From assembly GCA_012103505.1 (NCBI GenBank), contig WLWP01000001.1, positions 3,844,001 to 3,908,000 of the forward strand: a DNA stretch of 64,000 bases. Reading direction: 5' to 3'. The translations under genes were made by a program, and so were the position numbers. The DNA is from Pseudomonadales bacterium (GTDB taxonomy: Bacteria > Pseudomonadota > Gammaproteobacteria > Pseudomonadales > Azotimanducaceae). Shown here one piece after another: positions 12,459 through 21,374 of this stretch (positions are counted from its first letter, which is position 1; the number at the start of each line of letters is the position of its first letter). Below the pieces are notes generated by a model, which was not told where the DNA came from, searched no databases, and worked only from the letters and a program-made list of their open reading frames with translations.

Positions 12459-12958
12459 GCGCTTAACTTTTGTTGCTTCAAAAGCTTCTTACGGATGCGG
12501 TTTCTTTTTAAGCCAGACAGATAGTCGACAAAGAGTTTCCCTTCTAGGTGGTCGCACTCGTGTTGAATACAGACTGCCAATAAACCCTCAGCATCGAAAA
12601 TTTGCTCAGTGCCATCGACATTGAAGGCAGAAACTGCAATTTTTTCTACCCTCTCCACGGTTTCATAATATCCGGGTACGGACAAGCAACCCTCTTCCGC
12701 ATCGAAGCGGTTGCCGATTAGAGTCAGCTCGGGATTGACTAGAATGTAGGGGGCGTCTCGGGCGTCCGAGACATCTATGACTATAATTCTTTGATGAACA
12801 TCCACTTGGGTAGCTGCTAGACCGATACCAGGTGCCTGGTACATTGTTTCGAGCATGTCCTCGGTTAGCGTCCGTAGTGATTGCCCAAATTCAGAGACGG
12901 GTTTTGCCTTGGTACGTAAGCGCGGATCCGGGTATTGAAGGATGTTAAGTAAACTCAT
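12455..12958 (-). CDS. def: Peptide deformylase
   Basis: 167 residues with all three deformylase motifs: GIGLAATQ, EEGCLSVPG and the metal-binding QHECDH (HExxH type). Ferrous iron is the usual metal. The N-terminus LNILQYPDPRLRTKAKPV is typical. It removes the N-formyl group from nascent proteins. First gene of the def-fmt-rsmB-trkA-trkH group, and divergent from tsaP across about 250 bases (12959-13205), where I saw no convincing promoter pair. Confidence 0.97.
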   Translation of the reverse strand: MSLLNILQYPDPRLRTKAKPVSEFGQSLRTLTEDMLETMYQAPGIGLAATQVDVHQRIIVIDVSDARDAPYILVNPELTLIGNRFDAEEGCLSVPGYYETVERVEKIAVSAFNVDGTEQIFDAEGLLAVCIQHECDHLEGKLFVDYLSGLKRNRIRKKLLKQQKLSA

Positions 12959-13205
12959 GAATAGCTATTTGAGCGGTGTGAACTGTCTCTAGTATTGCTC
13001 TAAGACGTGCTGTTAAGATGGCGCGATTATAGCTGTTAGCACGCTTGTCTTTGAAGTTCTGAAGGTCTTTTTTGGACTTGATTTGGCTTCCGACAACGTT
13101 CTGGACAGTAACATGGGCTGCCAGACAAAGCGCCCTGTAATTGCCGCCTTTATAAGGGGGTCGAAACAAAGGATGTGTGCAGACGTGTATCTCGGGAAGA
13201 ACAAA

Positions 13206-14299
13206 ATGCCTAATTCGCTTCGCAGAGTAGTATGTAAGTACTTACTAACAGTATCGCTTATAGGTGGTAGCATCTTGGGGGTTACGTCAGCGACTGCTGA
13301 GGACATCGCCCAATATCTCAAACCCGGACATCCCGACGTCTATACCGTTGTTAAAGGTGACACGTTATGGGATATCAGCGGCACCTTTTTATCCAGACCT
13401 TGGCTGTGGCCTGAGATCTGGCAAATCAATCCTCAGATTGACAATCCACACCTAATTTACCCAGGCGACGAAATTTCGCTAATCTATGTTGATGGTCAGC
13501 CACGCTTATCGTTGCGACGAGGCGATGCGGGTAGAACATTCAAAATGACCCCATCTGATAGCGTGACATTGGAACCTCAAATTCGGGCGACGCCGTTAGA
13601 ATCTGCGATCCCGACGATTAGTCTCGATGCGATACAAGGTTTCTTGGTGCAAAACCGAGCCGTTGATGACGCGATGTTGCTAAGCGCGCCCTACGTCGTC
13701 GAAGGCGAAGGGGAGCGTTTGGTCCTCGGTGCCGGGGACAGAGTTTATGTTCGCGGTGTGCTCACAGATGGTGAGTCCTTTAGTCTCGTGCGCCGTGGTC
13801 CGCTGTATGTTGACCCCGAGACGGAAAGGTGCTTGGTCGCGAGGCAACCTACATTGGCATGGGGACATCTGTTGCTCAGGATGCCGATGTCGATGTATCA
13901 ACACTCAGGGTCACCAGCACCCGCGAGGAAGTGCAGATCGGCGACCGTGTACTGCCGACAGAAGAACGCAAAGTCGACTCCAATTTTTTCCCAAGCGCCC
14001 CTGAGGGCGAGATGCGGGGCGAGATCATCTCTGTTTTCAGTGGAGTCACTCAAGTTGGTCAATACGACGTCGTAGTACTTAACAGGGGTGAACGAGAAGG
14101 GCTGGAGGTCGGTCACGTTCTAGCTATATATAAGAAGGGCGCTTTGGCGCGAGACCGAATTGCGAAAGAGACGATTCAACTGCCAAGTGAACGTGCAGGG
14201 TTGCTGATGGTATTCCGCACTTTTGAAAAGTTGTCATACGGCCTTGTGCTTATGACCGAACGCCCACTCTCAGTGAGCGATGAGGTGAGAAACCCCTAG
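13206..14299 (+). pseudogene. tsaP: LysM-domain protein TsaP-like, interrupted by a one-base frameshift
   Basis: Two frames together give one protein of about 364 residues. The first (from the ATG at 13206) has a signal peptide, then a LysM domain (YTVVKGDTLWDIS ... LIYPGDEISLIY), and reads correctly up to YVDPET at about 13823. The second frame takes over with GKVLGREATYIG and runs to 14299. Restoring one G at the GG at 13823-13824 would rejoin them as DPETGKVLGREA, the expected family reading. In Pseudomonas the gene between def and dprA is TsaP, which binds peptidoglycan and anchors the type IV pilus secretin PilQ. Either a real disruption or a sequencing/assembly error. A longer upstream start (13083) is unlikely because the signal peptide starts at 13206. 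Confidence 0.85.
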
Positions 14300-14323
14300 T
14301 TCTCAAAGCGTAAATAGCTGACG

Positions 14324-14350
14324 ACAGGCGAGGACATCCTCGCCTGTTTT
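14324..14350 (+). terminator. Intrinsic terminator after tsaP
   Basis: Perfect 10-bp stem ACAGGCGAGG / CCTCGCCTGT with a 4-base loop (ACAT), followed by TTTT. It lies 24 bases after the tsaP stop and separates tsaP from dprA. Confidence 0.9.
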
Positions 14351-14432
14351 CGTTCTAGCCTGCGACAAATAATCAACATTCTGTCGCAACCAAGGCTTTG
14401 CCCTGACGCCCGAGACTCAAACATTAATCTCG

Positions 14433-15446
14433 TTGCTAGGACGGTGGACTCGTCGGGCAATCGTTGCGGCGCTGGAAGCAACGCAGGACAGTCTTGACGC
14501 AGCTGTTGCGCTACTTTGCGACGACAAGCAATCGAAGGCGCGTTCGAGTCACTGGGCTGGTATGCGTCCAACACCAGCCACCCAAGTCGTCGGCTACCTT
14601 GATCCAGAGTATCCAGCCTTGCTCAAAGTTATACCCGATCCCCCGCTCGTCCTCGAATTATTTGGTAACACGGCATTGCTTGGTCGTGCGAGTGTTTCTG
14701 TGGTTGGCGCGCGGCGTTGTACTCTCGCCGGTGCTGAGATAGCTCAGAAATTTGCCCAGGAAATGGGTCGGGCGGGGGTGGTCATAACGAGTGGCCTGGC
14801 AATTGGGGTCGATGGCGCGGCTCACAGGGGCGCGTTGACAAGTTCAACAGGAACCATCGCCTGTCTTGGCTCAGGAATTGAGCAGATATATCCAAAATCA
14901 CATGCTCGGTTAGCGGAGCAGATATGTGCGGCAGACGGATTAATCATTAGCGAATATGCAGCGACGGTATTGCCGCGCCCTTACCATTTTCCGGAAAGAA
15001 ATCGACTGATTAGCGGTCTTAGTAATGGCGTTCTGTTGGTGGAGGCTGGTGAAAAAAGCGGCTCGTTGATTACTGCACGCCTGGCTCTCGAACAAGGCAG
15101 GGATGTGTTCGTGGTTCCCGGCCCCATAAACAGCCCGGTCAGTCGAGGGTGCCATCGCTTGATCCGACAGGGAGCTGAGCTTGTGACTGAATCTAGTCAG
15201 ATTCTTGAGTCGCTCGGTATTGAGGCAGTGGCGAATGCGGTGTCTCCACCACTCCCAACGAATAGTCTAAGTGGTGATCAGGCTTACCTTGTCAAACTGG
15301 TATCAGGGTTTGCGATTCGATTTGATCAGCTGGTTGAGCTAACCGGGTGGTCTGAAGATCGATTAATGATGGAATTGGCTCGACTCGAGCTGACTGGAAT
15401 TGTTCGACGGGCGAGCGACGGGTATATTGCCACGTCTTTAGCTTAG
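14433..15446 (+). CDS. dprA: DNA processing protein DprA (Smf)
   Basis: 337 residues. The DprA Rossmann core is clear: [88 protein letters not shown]; a short winged-helix-like end follows (residues 280-337). It loads RecA on incoming single-stranded DNA in natural transformation. The start is uncertain: TTG at 14433 is the only standard start before the core, with an open frame back to about 14380 but no ATG or GTG in it. The N-terminal SAM-like segment is weak. Pseudomonas has dprA in the same slot after tsaP. Confidence 0.93.
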   Translation: MLGRWTRRAIVAALEATQDSLDAAVALLCDDKQSKARSSHWAGMRPTPATQVVGYLDPEYPALLKVIPDPPLVLELFGNTALLGRASVSVVGARRCTLAGAEIAQKFAQEMGRAGVVITSGLAIGVDGAAHRGALTSSTGTIACLGSGIEQIYPKSHARLAEQICAADGLIISEYAATVLPRPYHFPERNRLISGLSNGVLLVEAGEKSGSLITARLALEQGRDVFVVPGPINSPVSRGCHRLIRQGAELVTESSQILESLGIEAVANAVSPPLPTNSLSGDQAYLVKLVSGFAIRFDQLVELTGWSEDRLMMELARLELTGIVRRASDGYIATSLA

Positions 15447-15460
15447 GGAGTCTTGTTGAG

Positions 15461-15955
15461 ATGGCATGGGTAGGAATATTGATGGGGTCAGAGTCCGATT
15501 GGCCCGTGATGAAAGGAACAACGACTGTACTCAAGGATCTGGGGATCGAATTTGAAGTTCGCGTCACGAGTGCCCACCGCACCCCAGAAGAAACGAAACA
15601 GTACATCCAGGATGCCGAGGCACGTGATTGTGGGGTGTTCATATGTGCCGCAGGAATGGCCGCGCACTTGGCAGGTGCCGTCGCCGCTCACACAGTGAGA
15701 CCTGTCATCGGTGTGCCAATCGACAGTGGTCCTCTACAAGGCTTTGATGCGTTGTTGTCGACCGTGCAAATGCCAGGGGGCATACCCGTCGCAACGGTTG
15801 CTGTTGGCAAAGCTGGGGCGAAGAATGCCGCGTATCTCGCCGGACAGATGCTTTCGCTAGCCGATGAATCTTTGGTGCAAAAACTAGTCGATGATCGAGC
15901 CGCAAATAGAGCAAAAGTTGCCCAACAGAACGAATCTGTGCAGGCAGATTTGTAA
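15461..15955 (+). CDS. purE: N5-carboxyaminoimidazole ribonucleotide mutase
   Basis: 164 residues, class I PurE. Motifs: [10 protein letters not shown] (phosphate and substrate binding), [10 protein letters not shown] with the catalytic His, [17 protein letters not shown] and [21 protein letters not shown]. It converts N5-CAIR to CAIR in purine synthesis and needs PurK to make its substrate. purK normally follows purE; here the next gene is tsaC, so purK must be elsewhere. The gap after dprA is 14 bases, so the two may share a transcript. Confidence 0.96.
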   Translation: MAWVGILMGSESDWPVMKGTTTVLKDLGIEFEVRVTSAHRTPEETKQYIQDAEARDCGVFICAAGMAAHLAGAVAAHTVRPVIGVPIDSGPLQGFDALLSTVQMPGGIPVATVAVGKAGAKNAAYLAGQMLSLADESLVQKLVDDRAANRAKVAQQNESVQADL

Positions 15956-15986
15956 CGAATCCAAACAGGCGATGTAGGCGGCGGCA

Positions 15987-16541
15987 ATGAATGAGCTAAA
16001 CCGCAGCGTCTTAGATCCTGCGATAAAGGTCTTAGCGGAGGGGGGTGTCGTCGCCCACGCCACCGAAGGGGTCTGGGGTTTTGCGTGCGACGCCAATTGC
16101 AAAACGGCGGTTCAGAAGATTCTCGCGATTAAGCAAAGAGGTGGTGAAAAAGGGCTCATCGTGATCGCGGGTTCAATAGAGACGTTTGCTCCTGAGCTTG
16201 AGAGCCTCTCTGATGAACAGGTGGCGGCAATTAGCGCCACTTGGCCGGGACCCCATACTTGGATACTACCTAACCAAAGGTTCGATGAGCAGGTTACCGG
16301 TTCGAGGACGACGATCGCTTGTCGTGTTCCAGGTCATGCTCAAGCGAGGGCATTAGCTCGGATGTTTGGCCACCCTTTGATATCGACGTCTGCGAATCGA
16401 TCTGGTCAACCTGCAGCAACCCTGGAAGGCGAGGTCCGGGGTTTGTTCGCAGCAGACGTCGACTGGATCCTATCTGGGGCAGTACAAAATGCTGGAGTAC
16501 CGAGCACCATCCATCAGCTTGATGGTGAGATACTACGGTGA
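15987..16541 (+). CDS. tsaC: Threonylcarbamoyl-AMP synthase (YrdC/Sua5 domain)
   Basis: 184 residues, the single-domain YrdC form. Features: GGVVAHATEGVWGFACDA (start of the YrdC fold), KQRGGEKGLIVIAG with the nucleotide-contacting basic stretch, TWPGPHTWILP, and HPLISTSANRSGQP. It makes threonylcarbamoyl-AMP from threonine, bicarbonate and ATP for the t6A modification of tRNA. Pseudomonas has its yrdC gene between dprA and aroE, so the location agrees. It ends 21 bases before aroE. Confidence 0.94.
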   Translation: MNELNRSVLDPAIKVLAEGGVVAHATEGVWGFACDANCKTAVQKILAIKQRGGEKGLIVIAGSIETFAPELESLSDEQVAAISATWPGPHTWILPNQRFDEQVTGSRTTIACRVPGHAQARALARMFGHPLISTSANRSGQPAATLEGEVRGLFAADVDWILSGAVQNAGVPSTIHQLDGEILR

Positions 16542-16562
16542 AAGATCTATAGGGATGATCAA

Positions 16563-17414
16563 GTGAAGACTCGATTACAGGTCGTCGGTGATCCAGTGGG
16601 GCATTCATTGTCCCCAGATATACACCAACTCTTTGCAGCGCAGCTTGGCGACCACGTTCTTTATGGGGCAGAGGCTGTACCTAGCGGCCAATTTGACCAG
16701 CGGGCTGACGCGTTTCGTCGAGCGGGTGGGAAGGGTATGAACGTCACCGTCCCGCACAAAGCGGCCGCATTCGCGTATGTGGATTTGCCAAGTGTTGAAG
16801 CCCAGGCTGCTGGGGCGGTCAACACGATTCACTTTTGCGATGATGGTATTTGCCGTGGCTACAACACAGATGGTCAGGGGCTGGTTCGTGACCTAGTTGC
16901 TCGCTGGGGTGTGGCGCTCGATCAGGCTCGGGTGATTATTCTGGGCGCAGGTGGAGCGGCGCGCGGTGTGGTTCTACCGCTATTCGAAGCGGGAGTTGGG
17001 TCCATACTGATTGCCAACCGAACACTGGATAAAGCGGACACGCTTTGCGCCGAGTTAGAGATGCACTTGCAAGCAGGCGCCGAGTTAAGAGGCGCCGCGT
17101 TAACGGCAGATTTGACCAATGAAGCCGTCGACTTGGTGATCAACGCGACGTCAGCCGGTTTGGCCGGTAAGCAGCTGATTTTGCCCGTAAGTTCTAAACA
17201 ACTGCGGTCGACGTTTTGTTATGACATGAGTTATGGCAACAACGCTGTCTTTCACAAACAGATCAGTCCACAAGCAAAGCAAAGTGTCGATGGACTCGGC
17301 ATGCTGATCGAGCAAGCGGCGTTCAGTTATGAGCTTTGGCTCGGTCATCGTCCAGACACCAATCCAGTTTACGATGCCATTCTTGCCAAGTTAGCTGTCA
17401 AGGACGATTTGTGA
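16563..17414 (+). CDS. aroE: Shikimate dehydrogenase
   Basis: 283 residues. Shikimate-binding motif GDPVGHSLSPDIHQ at residues 10-23, catalytic Lys in NVTVPHK, Asp in GYNTDGQG, NADP-binding GAGGAARGV, and NATSAG plus a C-terminal EQAAFSYELW. It reduces 3-dehydroshikimate to shikimate with NADPH. The start is GTG at 16563. The stop overlaps the GTG start of the following zinc-ribbon gene (GTGA). Confidence 0.97.
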   Translation: MKTRLQVVGDPVGHSLSPDIHQLFAAQLGDHVLYGAEAVPSGQFDQRADAFRRAGGKGMNVTVPHKAAAFAYVDLPSVEAQAAGAVNTIHFCDDGICRGYNTDGQGLVRDLVARWGVALDQARVIILGAGGAARGVVLPLFEAGVGSILIANRTLDKADTLCAELEMHLQAGAELRGAALTADLTNEAVDLVINATSAGLAGKQLILPVSSKQLRSTFCYDMSYGNNAVFHKQISPQAKQSVDGLGMLIEQAAFSYELWLGHRPDTNPVYDAILAKLAVKDDL

Positions 17415-17683
17415 AACGGAGATTCATCGCGGGTGCAGTCTGTCCCGAGTGTCGGGCGCTCGATCGGATCGTTGTAGAAGTTGATGAGGCAGCGGAAACA
17501 GAGTCCCAGCGCTGTGTTGAGTGCGGCTATGAGGCACACCAAGTTGTAGGGAACGCACCTGTTGCCAGTATTCCGAAAGGGAAGCCGGAGCGCCGCAGCG
17601 GCAGCACAAAGTCGACAACCGCACAAACCGTAAAAATCATGGACTTGCATTCGCAACCTAGACCAGCAGATAAGCCAAAATAG
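17411..17683 (+). CDS. YheV-like small zinc-ribbon protein
   Basis: 90 residues from a GTG that overlaps the aroE stop by 4 bases. The N-terminus KRRFIAGAVCPECRALD followed by CVECGYEAHQ gives a CxxC...CxxC zinc ribbon and matches the YheV family (putative metal-binding protein) from memory. The remaining 45 residues are Lys/Ser/Thr-rich and probably disordered. Function of the family is not known. The overlapping start indicates translational coupling with aroE. Confidence 0.8.
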   Translation: MKRRFIAGAVCPECRALDRIVVEVDEAAETESQRCVECGYEAHQVVGNAPVASIPKGKPERRSGSTKSTTAQTVKIMDLHSQPRPADKPK

Positions 17684-17695
17684 CCTATATTGAAG

Positions 17696-17723
17696 TTGCT
17701 GTTGAGAATTCGGTTGCTATAAT
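17696..17723 (+). promoter_or_regulatory. Sigma70-type promoter driving the structured leader/sRNA
   Basis: TTGCTG at 17696-17701 and a perfect TATAAT at 17718-17723, spacer 16. Transcription would start near 17730, exactly where strongly folded sequence begins. This is the clearest -10 element I found in the window. Confidence 0.7.
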
Positions 17724-17729
17724 GCCGCG

Positions 17730-17837
17730 CGTTGGGGGGCAGCCAAATGCTGCGATCACGCCAACATCTACCAATTAGGCATTCGCGAAACTCATCTCGA
17801 CCCAGGTCGATGTGGCGCAATTTGCGCCATTTTTTTG
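17730..17837 (+). ncRNA. Candidate structured small RNA or leader RNA upstream of coxB
   Basis: About 107 bases bounded by a good promoter and a perfect intrinsic terminator, with no convincing reading frame. Predicted elements by eye: an outer stem GTTGG (17731-17735) with CCAAC (17761-17765) enclosing GCAGC/GCTGC (17739-17743 with 17749-17753, loop CAAAT); a single-stranded stretch 17766-17796; a hairpin TCGAC-CCAG-GTCGA (17797-17810); and the terminator hairpin. It could be an independent sRNA or the attenuated leader of the cytochrome oxidase operon, whose first codon is 168 bases after the terminator. I do not recognise a known Rfam family. Confidence 0.6.
17813..17837 (+). terminator. 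Intrinsic terminator of the coxB-upstream RNA
   Basis: Near-perfect palindrome TGGCGCAATTTGCGCCA followed directly by a run of seven T. Strong Rho-independent terminator on +; it would also stop transcription entering coxB from aroE. Confidence 0.88.
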
Positions 17838-18004
17838 GTTACGTTTTGCTCAGTAGAGAAGCCAAAACAAAAAATTTAAGCGAAGCCGAACTCGGTACGG
17901 CGCCAGCACGGTCAGCGGTAGTCTGATCGAGGCGAAGACTAAGACCTAGGATAAAAGACCTAAGACAAAAAGAAGTAGTAGATACAGAAGCGAGACTTTA
18001 CGGG
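17838..18004 (+). other. Purine-rich leader of the cox operon
   Basis: Together with 17684-17837 this makes a 321-base stretch without a gene. This part has no convincing ORF. Its last 70 bases are A/G-rich with repeated AAGAC words (GAAGACTAAGACCT, AAAAGACCTAAGAC) and lead to a weak Shine-Dalgarno before the coxB ATG. No second promoter is clear. Confidence 0.5.
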
Positions 18005-19135
18005 ATGAAACAAATAGGAAAGTTTGCTGGCGCGCTTGGCATGCTGTTACTAGCAGGTCGTTCGTTTGCGGATGAGTTAAATATGCCAGTGGGCGTGACT
18101 GATATCAGTCGTCAGGTCTACGATCTTCATATGACCATTTTCTGGATCTGTGTGATCATCGGCGCGCTTGTGTTTGGTGTTATGTTTTGGTCGATTGTTA
18201 ACCATCGACGTTCAGCAGGCCATGAAGCCGCGCAGTTCCATGAAAGCACTCGCCTGGAAATCGCCTGGACTGTGGTGCCAACCCTTATTTTGATCATCAT
18301 GGCCATCCCAGCAACGCAGGTTCTGATAGCGATGTATGACACTGGCGGTGAGGACATGACCGTTGAGGTTCGTGGCTACCAGTGGAAGTGGGAATACAAA
18401 TACTTAGATGATAATTACAACCAAACGTTCTCCTTCTTTTCTTCGCTGACTACCTCGCAAGATGAAATTCAAAACCGCTCTAAAAAGGGCGAGTTCTATC
18501 TACTCGAAGTGGACAACCCCCTGCGAATCCCAGCAAATCGAAAGGTTCGATTTTTGGTTACAGCAGAGGATGTGATCCACGCCTGGTGGGTTCCCGATTT
18601 TGGCATTAAGCGTGATGCTGTACCCGGCATGTTGAACGAGCTTTGGACGATCGTGCCTGAGCCGGGCATCTACCGGGGGCAATGTACGGAGCTTTGTGGA
18701 AAAGACCACGGATTCATGCCGGTGGTCGTCGAGGTTATGGAAGAAGAAGCCTATGACGCGTGGTACGACGAGCAACTTAGACTAGAAGTGATTCGCCAAG
18801 AGGCGATCTCACAAACGCTAACAACAGACGAGCTTATGGCCGAGGGTGAGCAGGTCTACATCAGCTTTTGTGCGTCTTGTCATCAGGCCAATGGAGCGGG
18901 AATTCCGCCCGCATTCCCCTCTCTCGTCGATACTGCTGTCACCACGGGTCCGCGGGATGAGCACCTTCGTTTAGTGCGTGATGGGGTTGCCGGTTCGGGT
19001 ATGCAGGCATTCGGAAAACAACTTGATGCACGTCAACTTGCTGCAGTTGTTCACTATGAGCGTCACGCTTGGGGCAACAACGCGGGTGATGTTACGCAAC
19101 CTGTTGATGTCGTTAACTTAACTGTTGGCCAATAA
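18005..19135 (+). CDS. coxB: Cytochrome c oxidase subunit II with fused cytochrome c domain
   Basis: 376 residues: signal peptide (cleavage likely after SFA), two transmembrane helices (about 45-70 and 85-110), a periplasmic cupredoxin domain with the binuclear CuA site QCTELCGKDHGFM (residues about 226-238), and a C-terminal cytochrome c domain with heme motif CASCH at 289-293. The heme-bearing tail makes this a caa3-type subunit II, as in Pseudomonas. It accepts electrons from soluble cytochrome c and passes them to heme a in CoxA. First gene of coxB-coxA-cox11-coxC. Confidence 0.97.
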   Translation: MKQIGKFAGALGMLLLAGRSFADELNMPVGVTDISRQVYDLHMTIFWICVIIGALVFGVMFWSIVNHRRSAGHEAAQFHESTRLEIAWTVVPTLILIIMAIPATQVLIAMYDTGGEDMTVEVRGYQWKWEYKYLDDNYNQTFSFFSSLTTSQDEIQNRSKKGEFYLLEVDNPLRIPANRKVRFLVTAEDVIHAWWVPDFGIKRDAVPGMLNELWTIVPEPGIYRGQCTELCGKDHGFMPVVVEVMEEEAYDAWYDEQLRLEVIRQEAISQTLTTDELMAEGEQVYISFCASCHQANGAGIPPAFPSLVDTAVTTGPRDEHLRLVRDGVAGSGMQAFGKQLDARQLAAVVHYERHAWGNNAGDVTQPVDVVNLTVGQ

Positions 19136-19146
19136 GGAGACCTGTA

Positions 19147-20778
19147 ATGAGCGAAGCAATCCACACAGATCACCCCACCAGTGCCGACCTGATAGACACA
19201 CACGCGGATGATCATCACGGGCCGGAAAAGGGCTTGTCACGTTGGCTCTTTACAACGAACCACAAAGACATCGGCACGATGTATCTATGGTTTAGTTTCC
19301 TGATGTTCCTTATCGGTGGCGTCATGGCGCTCATCGTGCGGACTGAGCTTTTCCAACCTGGGTTGCAGTTTATAAATCCGGAATTTTTTAATCAAATGAC
19401 CACCAATCACGGCCTCATTATGGTCTTCGGTGCGATCATGCCGGCCTTTGTTGGTCTGGCGAACTGGTTGGTACCGATGCAGGTCGGAGCGCCGGATATG
19501 GCGTTGCCTAGAATGAACAACCTGTCATTTTGGATACTGCCTTTCGCGTTCGGCATTATGATTTGGACGCTCTTTTCAGATGCCGGTGGTCCGAACTTTG
19601 GGTGGACGTTTTACGCGCCGCTTTCTACAACCTATGCGCCTGACTCGGTAACGTACTTTATCTTTGCCGTACACATGATGGGTGCCTCATCCATTATGGG
19701 TAGCATCAACATTATCGCGACCATCCTAAACATGCGTGCCCCAGGCATGACCTTGATGAAGATGCCGATGTTCATTTGGACCTGGCTAATTACTGCCTAT
19801 CTACTATTGGCCGTCATGCCCGTTTTGGCTGGCGCAGTCACGATGATGCTCTTCGATATCCATTTCGACACGAGCTTCTTCAACGCGGCTGGTGGTGGCG
19901 ATCCGGTGATGTTCCAGCACATTTTTTGGTTCTTCGGTCATCCCGAGGTCTACATCATGATCTTGCCTGCGTTCGGTATCGTGTCGCACATTATCCCGGC
20001 GTTTGCGCGTAAACAGTTGTTTGGCTACGACTCGATGGTATATGCGGTCGCTTCGATTGCGTTTCTGTCGTTCATCGTTTGGGCGCACCACATGTTTACG
20101 GTAGGGATGCCCCTGGCTGGTCAGCTCTTCTTTATGTATTCGACGATGTTGATCGCAGTTCCGACTGGCGTGAAGGTCTTCAATTGGATATCCACGATGT
20201 GGAGAGGGTCCATGACCTTTGAGACACCTATGCTTTTTGCAATCGCGTTTGTTGTCTTGTTTACGATGGGCGGTTTTTCGGGGTTAATGCTTGCGATTAC
20301 ACCCGCGGATTATCAATATCACGACACCTATTTTGTTGTCGCGCATTTCCATTACGTTTTGGTACCTGGAGCCCTGTTCTCGATCATTGCCGGGGTCTAC
20401 TTCTGGTTTCCAAAGTGGACTGGAAAAATGTACAACGAGTCGTTGGGCAAGATTCACTTTTGGCTATCGTTTATTGGAGTGAACGTGACTTTCTTCCCGC
20501 AACACTTTTCTGGTCTTGCTGGGATGCCGCGACGGATTCCCGACTACGCGCTACAGTTTGCTGACTTCAATATGATTTCCAGTATCGGCGCGTTTATTTT
20601 TGGCTTCTCCCAAGTGTTTTTCCTCTTTGTGATTTTGCACGGAATTAGGAGCGGTAAGGCTGCTAGTGCTCGACCTTGGGAAGGTGCTCGTGGCTTGGAG
20701 TGGACACTGCCATCTCCCGCGCCGTATCACAGCTTTACGCACCCGCCGGTGGTGACAGATGAAGAAGTGCACGGGTAG
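19147..20778 (+). CDS. coxA: Cytochrome c oxidase subunit I
   Basis: 543 residues, 12 transmembrane helices. Active-site signatures: FGHPEVYIMILP (CuB His, the cross-linked Tyr and the D-channel Glu, marking an A1-type enzyme), WAHHMFTVG (two further CuB His), PTGVKVFNW (K-channel Lys), HDTYFVVAHFHYVL (heme a and a3 ligands). The His/Asp-rich N-terminal 25 residues precede the first helix and may be disordered. It reduces O2 to water and pumps protons in the inner membrane. A GGAG Shine-Dalgarno lies before the ATG, 11 bases after coxB. Confidence 0.98.
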   Translation: MSEAIHTDHPTSADLIDTHADDHHGPEKGLSRWLFTTNHKDIGTMYLWFSFLMFLIGGVMALIVRTELFQPGLQFINPEFFNQMTTNHGLIMVFGAIMPAFVGLANWLVPMQVGAPDMALPRMNNLSFWILPFAFGIMIWTLFSDAGGPNFGWTFYAPLSTTYAPDSVTYFIFAVHMMGASSIMGSINIIATILNMRAPGMTLMKMPMFIWTWLITAYLLLAVMPVLAGAVTMMLFDIHFDTSFFNAAGGGDPVMFQHIFWFFGHPEVYIMILPAFGIVSHIIPAFARKQLFGYDSMVYAVASIAFLSFIVWAHHMFTVGMPLAGQLFFMYSTMLIAVPTGVKVFNWISTMWRGSMTFETPMLFAIAFVVLFTMGGFSGLMLAITPADYQYHDTYFVVAHFHYVLVPGALFSIIAGVYFWFPKWTGKMYNESLGKIHFWLSFIGVNVTFFPQHFSGLAGMPRRIPDYALQFADFNMISSIGAFIFGFSQVFFLFVILHGIRSGKAASARPWEGARGLEWTLPSPAPYHSFTHPPVVTDEEVHG

Positions 20779-20798
20779 GCGGTCTGGGTGAAGAGCGA

Positions 20799-21362
20799 AT
20801 GAGTAACTCACAACAGCAAGAGATAAAGAAGACGGTCAAAAAGCTATGCCTGATCGTCGTTGGCATGTGTGGTTTTGTTGTGGCCCTCGTACCGCTTTAT
20901 GACCTCTTTTGTGAGGTCACTGGGCTGAATGGAAAAACGGGTGGTCCCTATACGTATGACCCCGCGACTACTCAGCCTGACACCTCCCGGCTAGTAAAAA
21001 TTAACTTTATAACCAATACGAACGGTGGCATGAGCTGGGACTTTTGGCCCGAGCACGGCGGTGTGAGGGTGCATCCGGGTAAGCTTGAAGAAGTTAGTTT
21101 CTTTGTGAAGAACACAACGGATAAAGTCATGGTAGGGCAAGCGATACCTTCGCTCGTACCGGCGTCTGCAACTCAGTATTTCCACAAAACAGAGTGTTTT
21201 TGTTTCGAGCAGCAAGTGTTGCAACCTGGCGAAGAAATGGAAATGCCTATGCGTTTTATCGTTGGCCGCGAGCTGCCGAGGAACGTGCAATCAATCAGTT
21301 TGAGCTACGCATTATTTGATGTCACCGAGTCGATGCAGACTGGTGAGTTGGCTGGAGGCTAA
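20799..21362 (+). CDS. ctaG: Cytochrome c oxidase assembly factor Cox11/CtaG
   Basis: 187 residues: short cytoplasmic N-terminus, one transmembrane anchor (about 17-37) and a periplasmic immunoglobulin-like domain with the copper motif ECFCFEQQ near residue 130. Cox11 delivers copper to the CuB centre of CoxA. The gene sits between coxA and coxC, the standard place, 20 bases after coxA. Confidence 0.96.
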   Translation: MSNSQQQEIKKTVKKLCLIVVGMCGFVVALVPLYDLFCEVTGLNGKTGGPYTYDPATTQPDTSRLVKINFITNTNGGMSWDFWPEHGGVRVHPGKLEEVSFFVKNTTDKVMVGQAIPSLVPASATQYFHKTECFCFEQQVLQPGEEMEMPMRFIVGRELPRNVQSISLSYALFDVTESMQTGELAGG

Positions 21363-21374
21363 GAGGAGTTAGTT

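Noticed and set aside
17732..17926. 64-residue open frame in the coxB leader
   Set aside because: It runs through the hairpins and the intrinsic terminator, has Arg-rich shadow-like composition and no Shine-Dalgarno; a structured RNA explains the region better.
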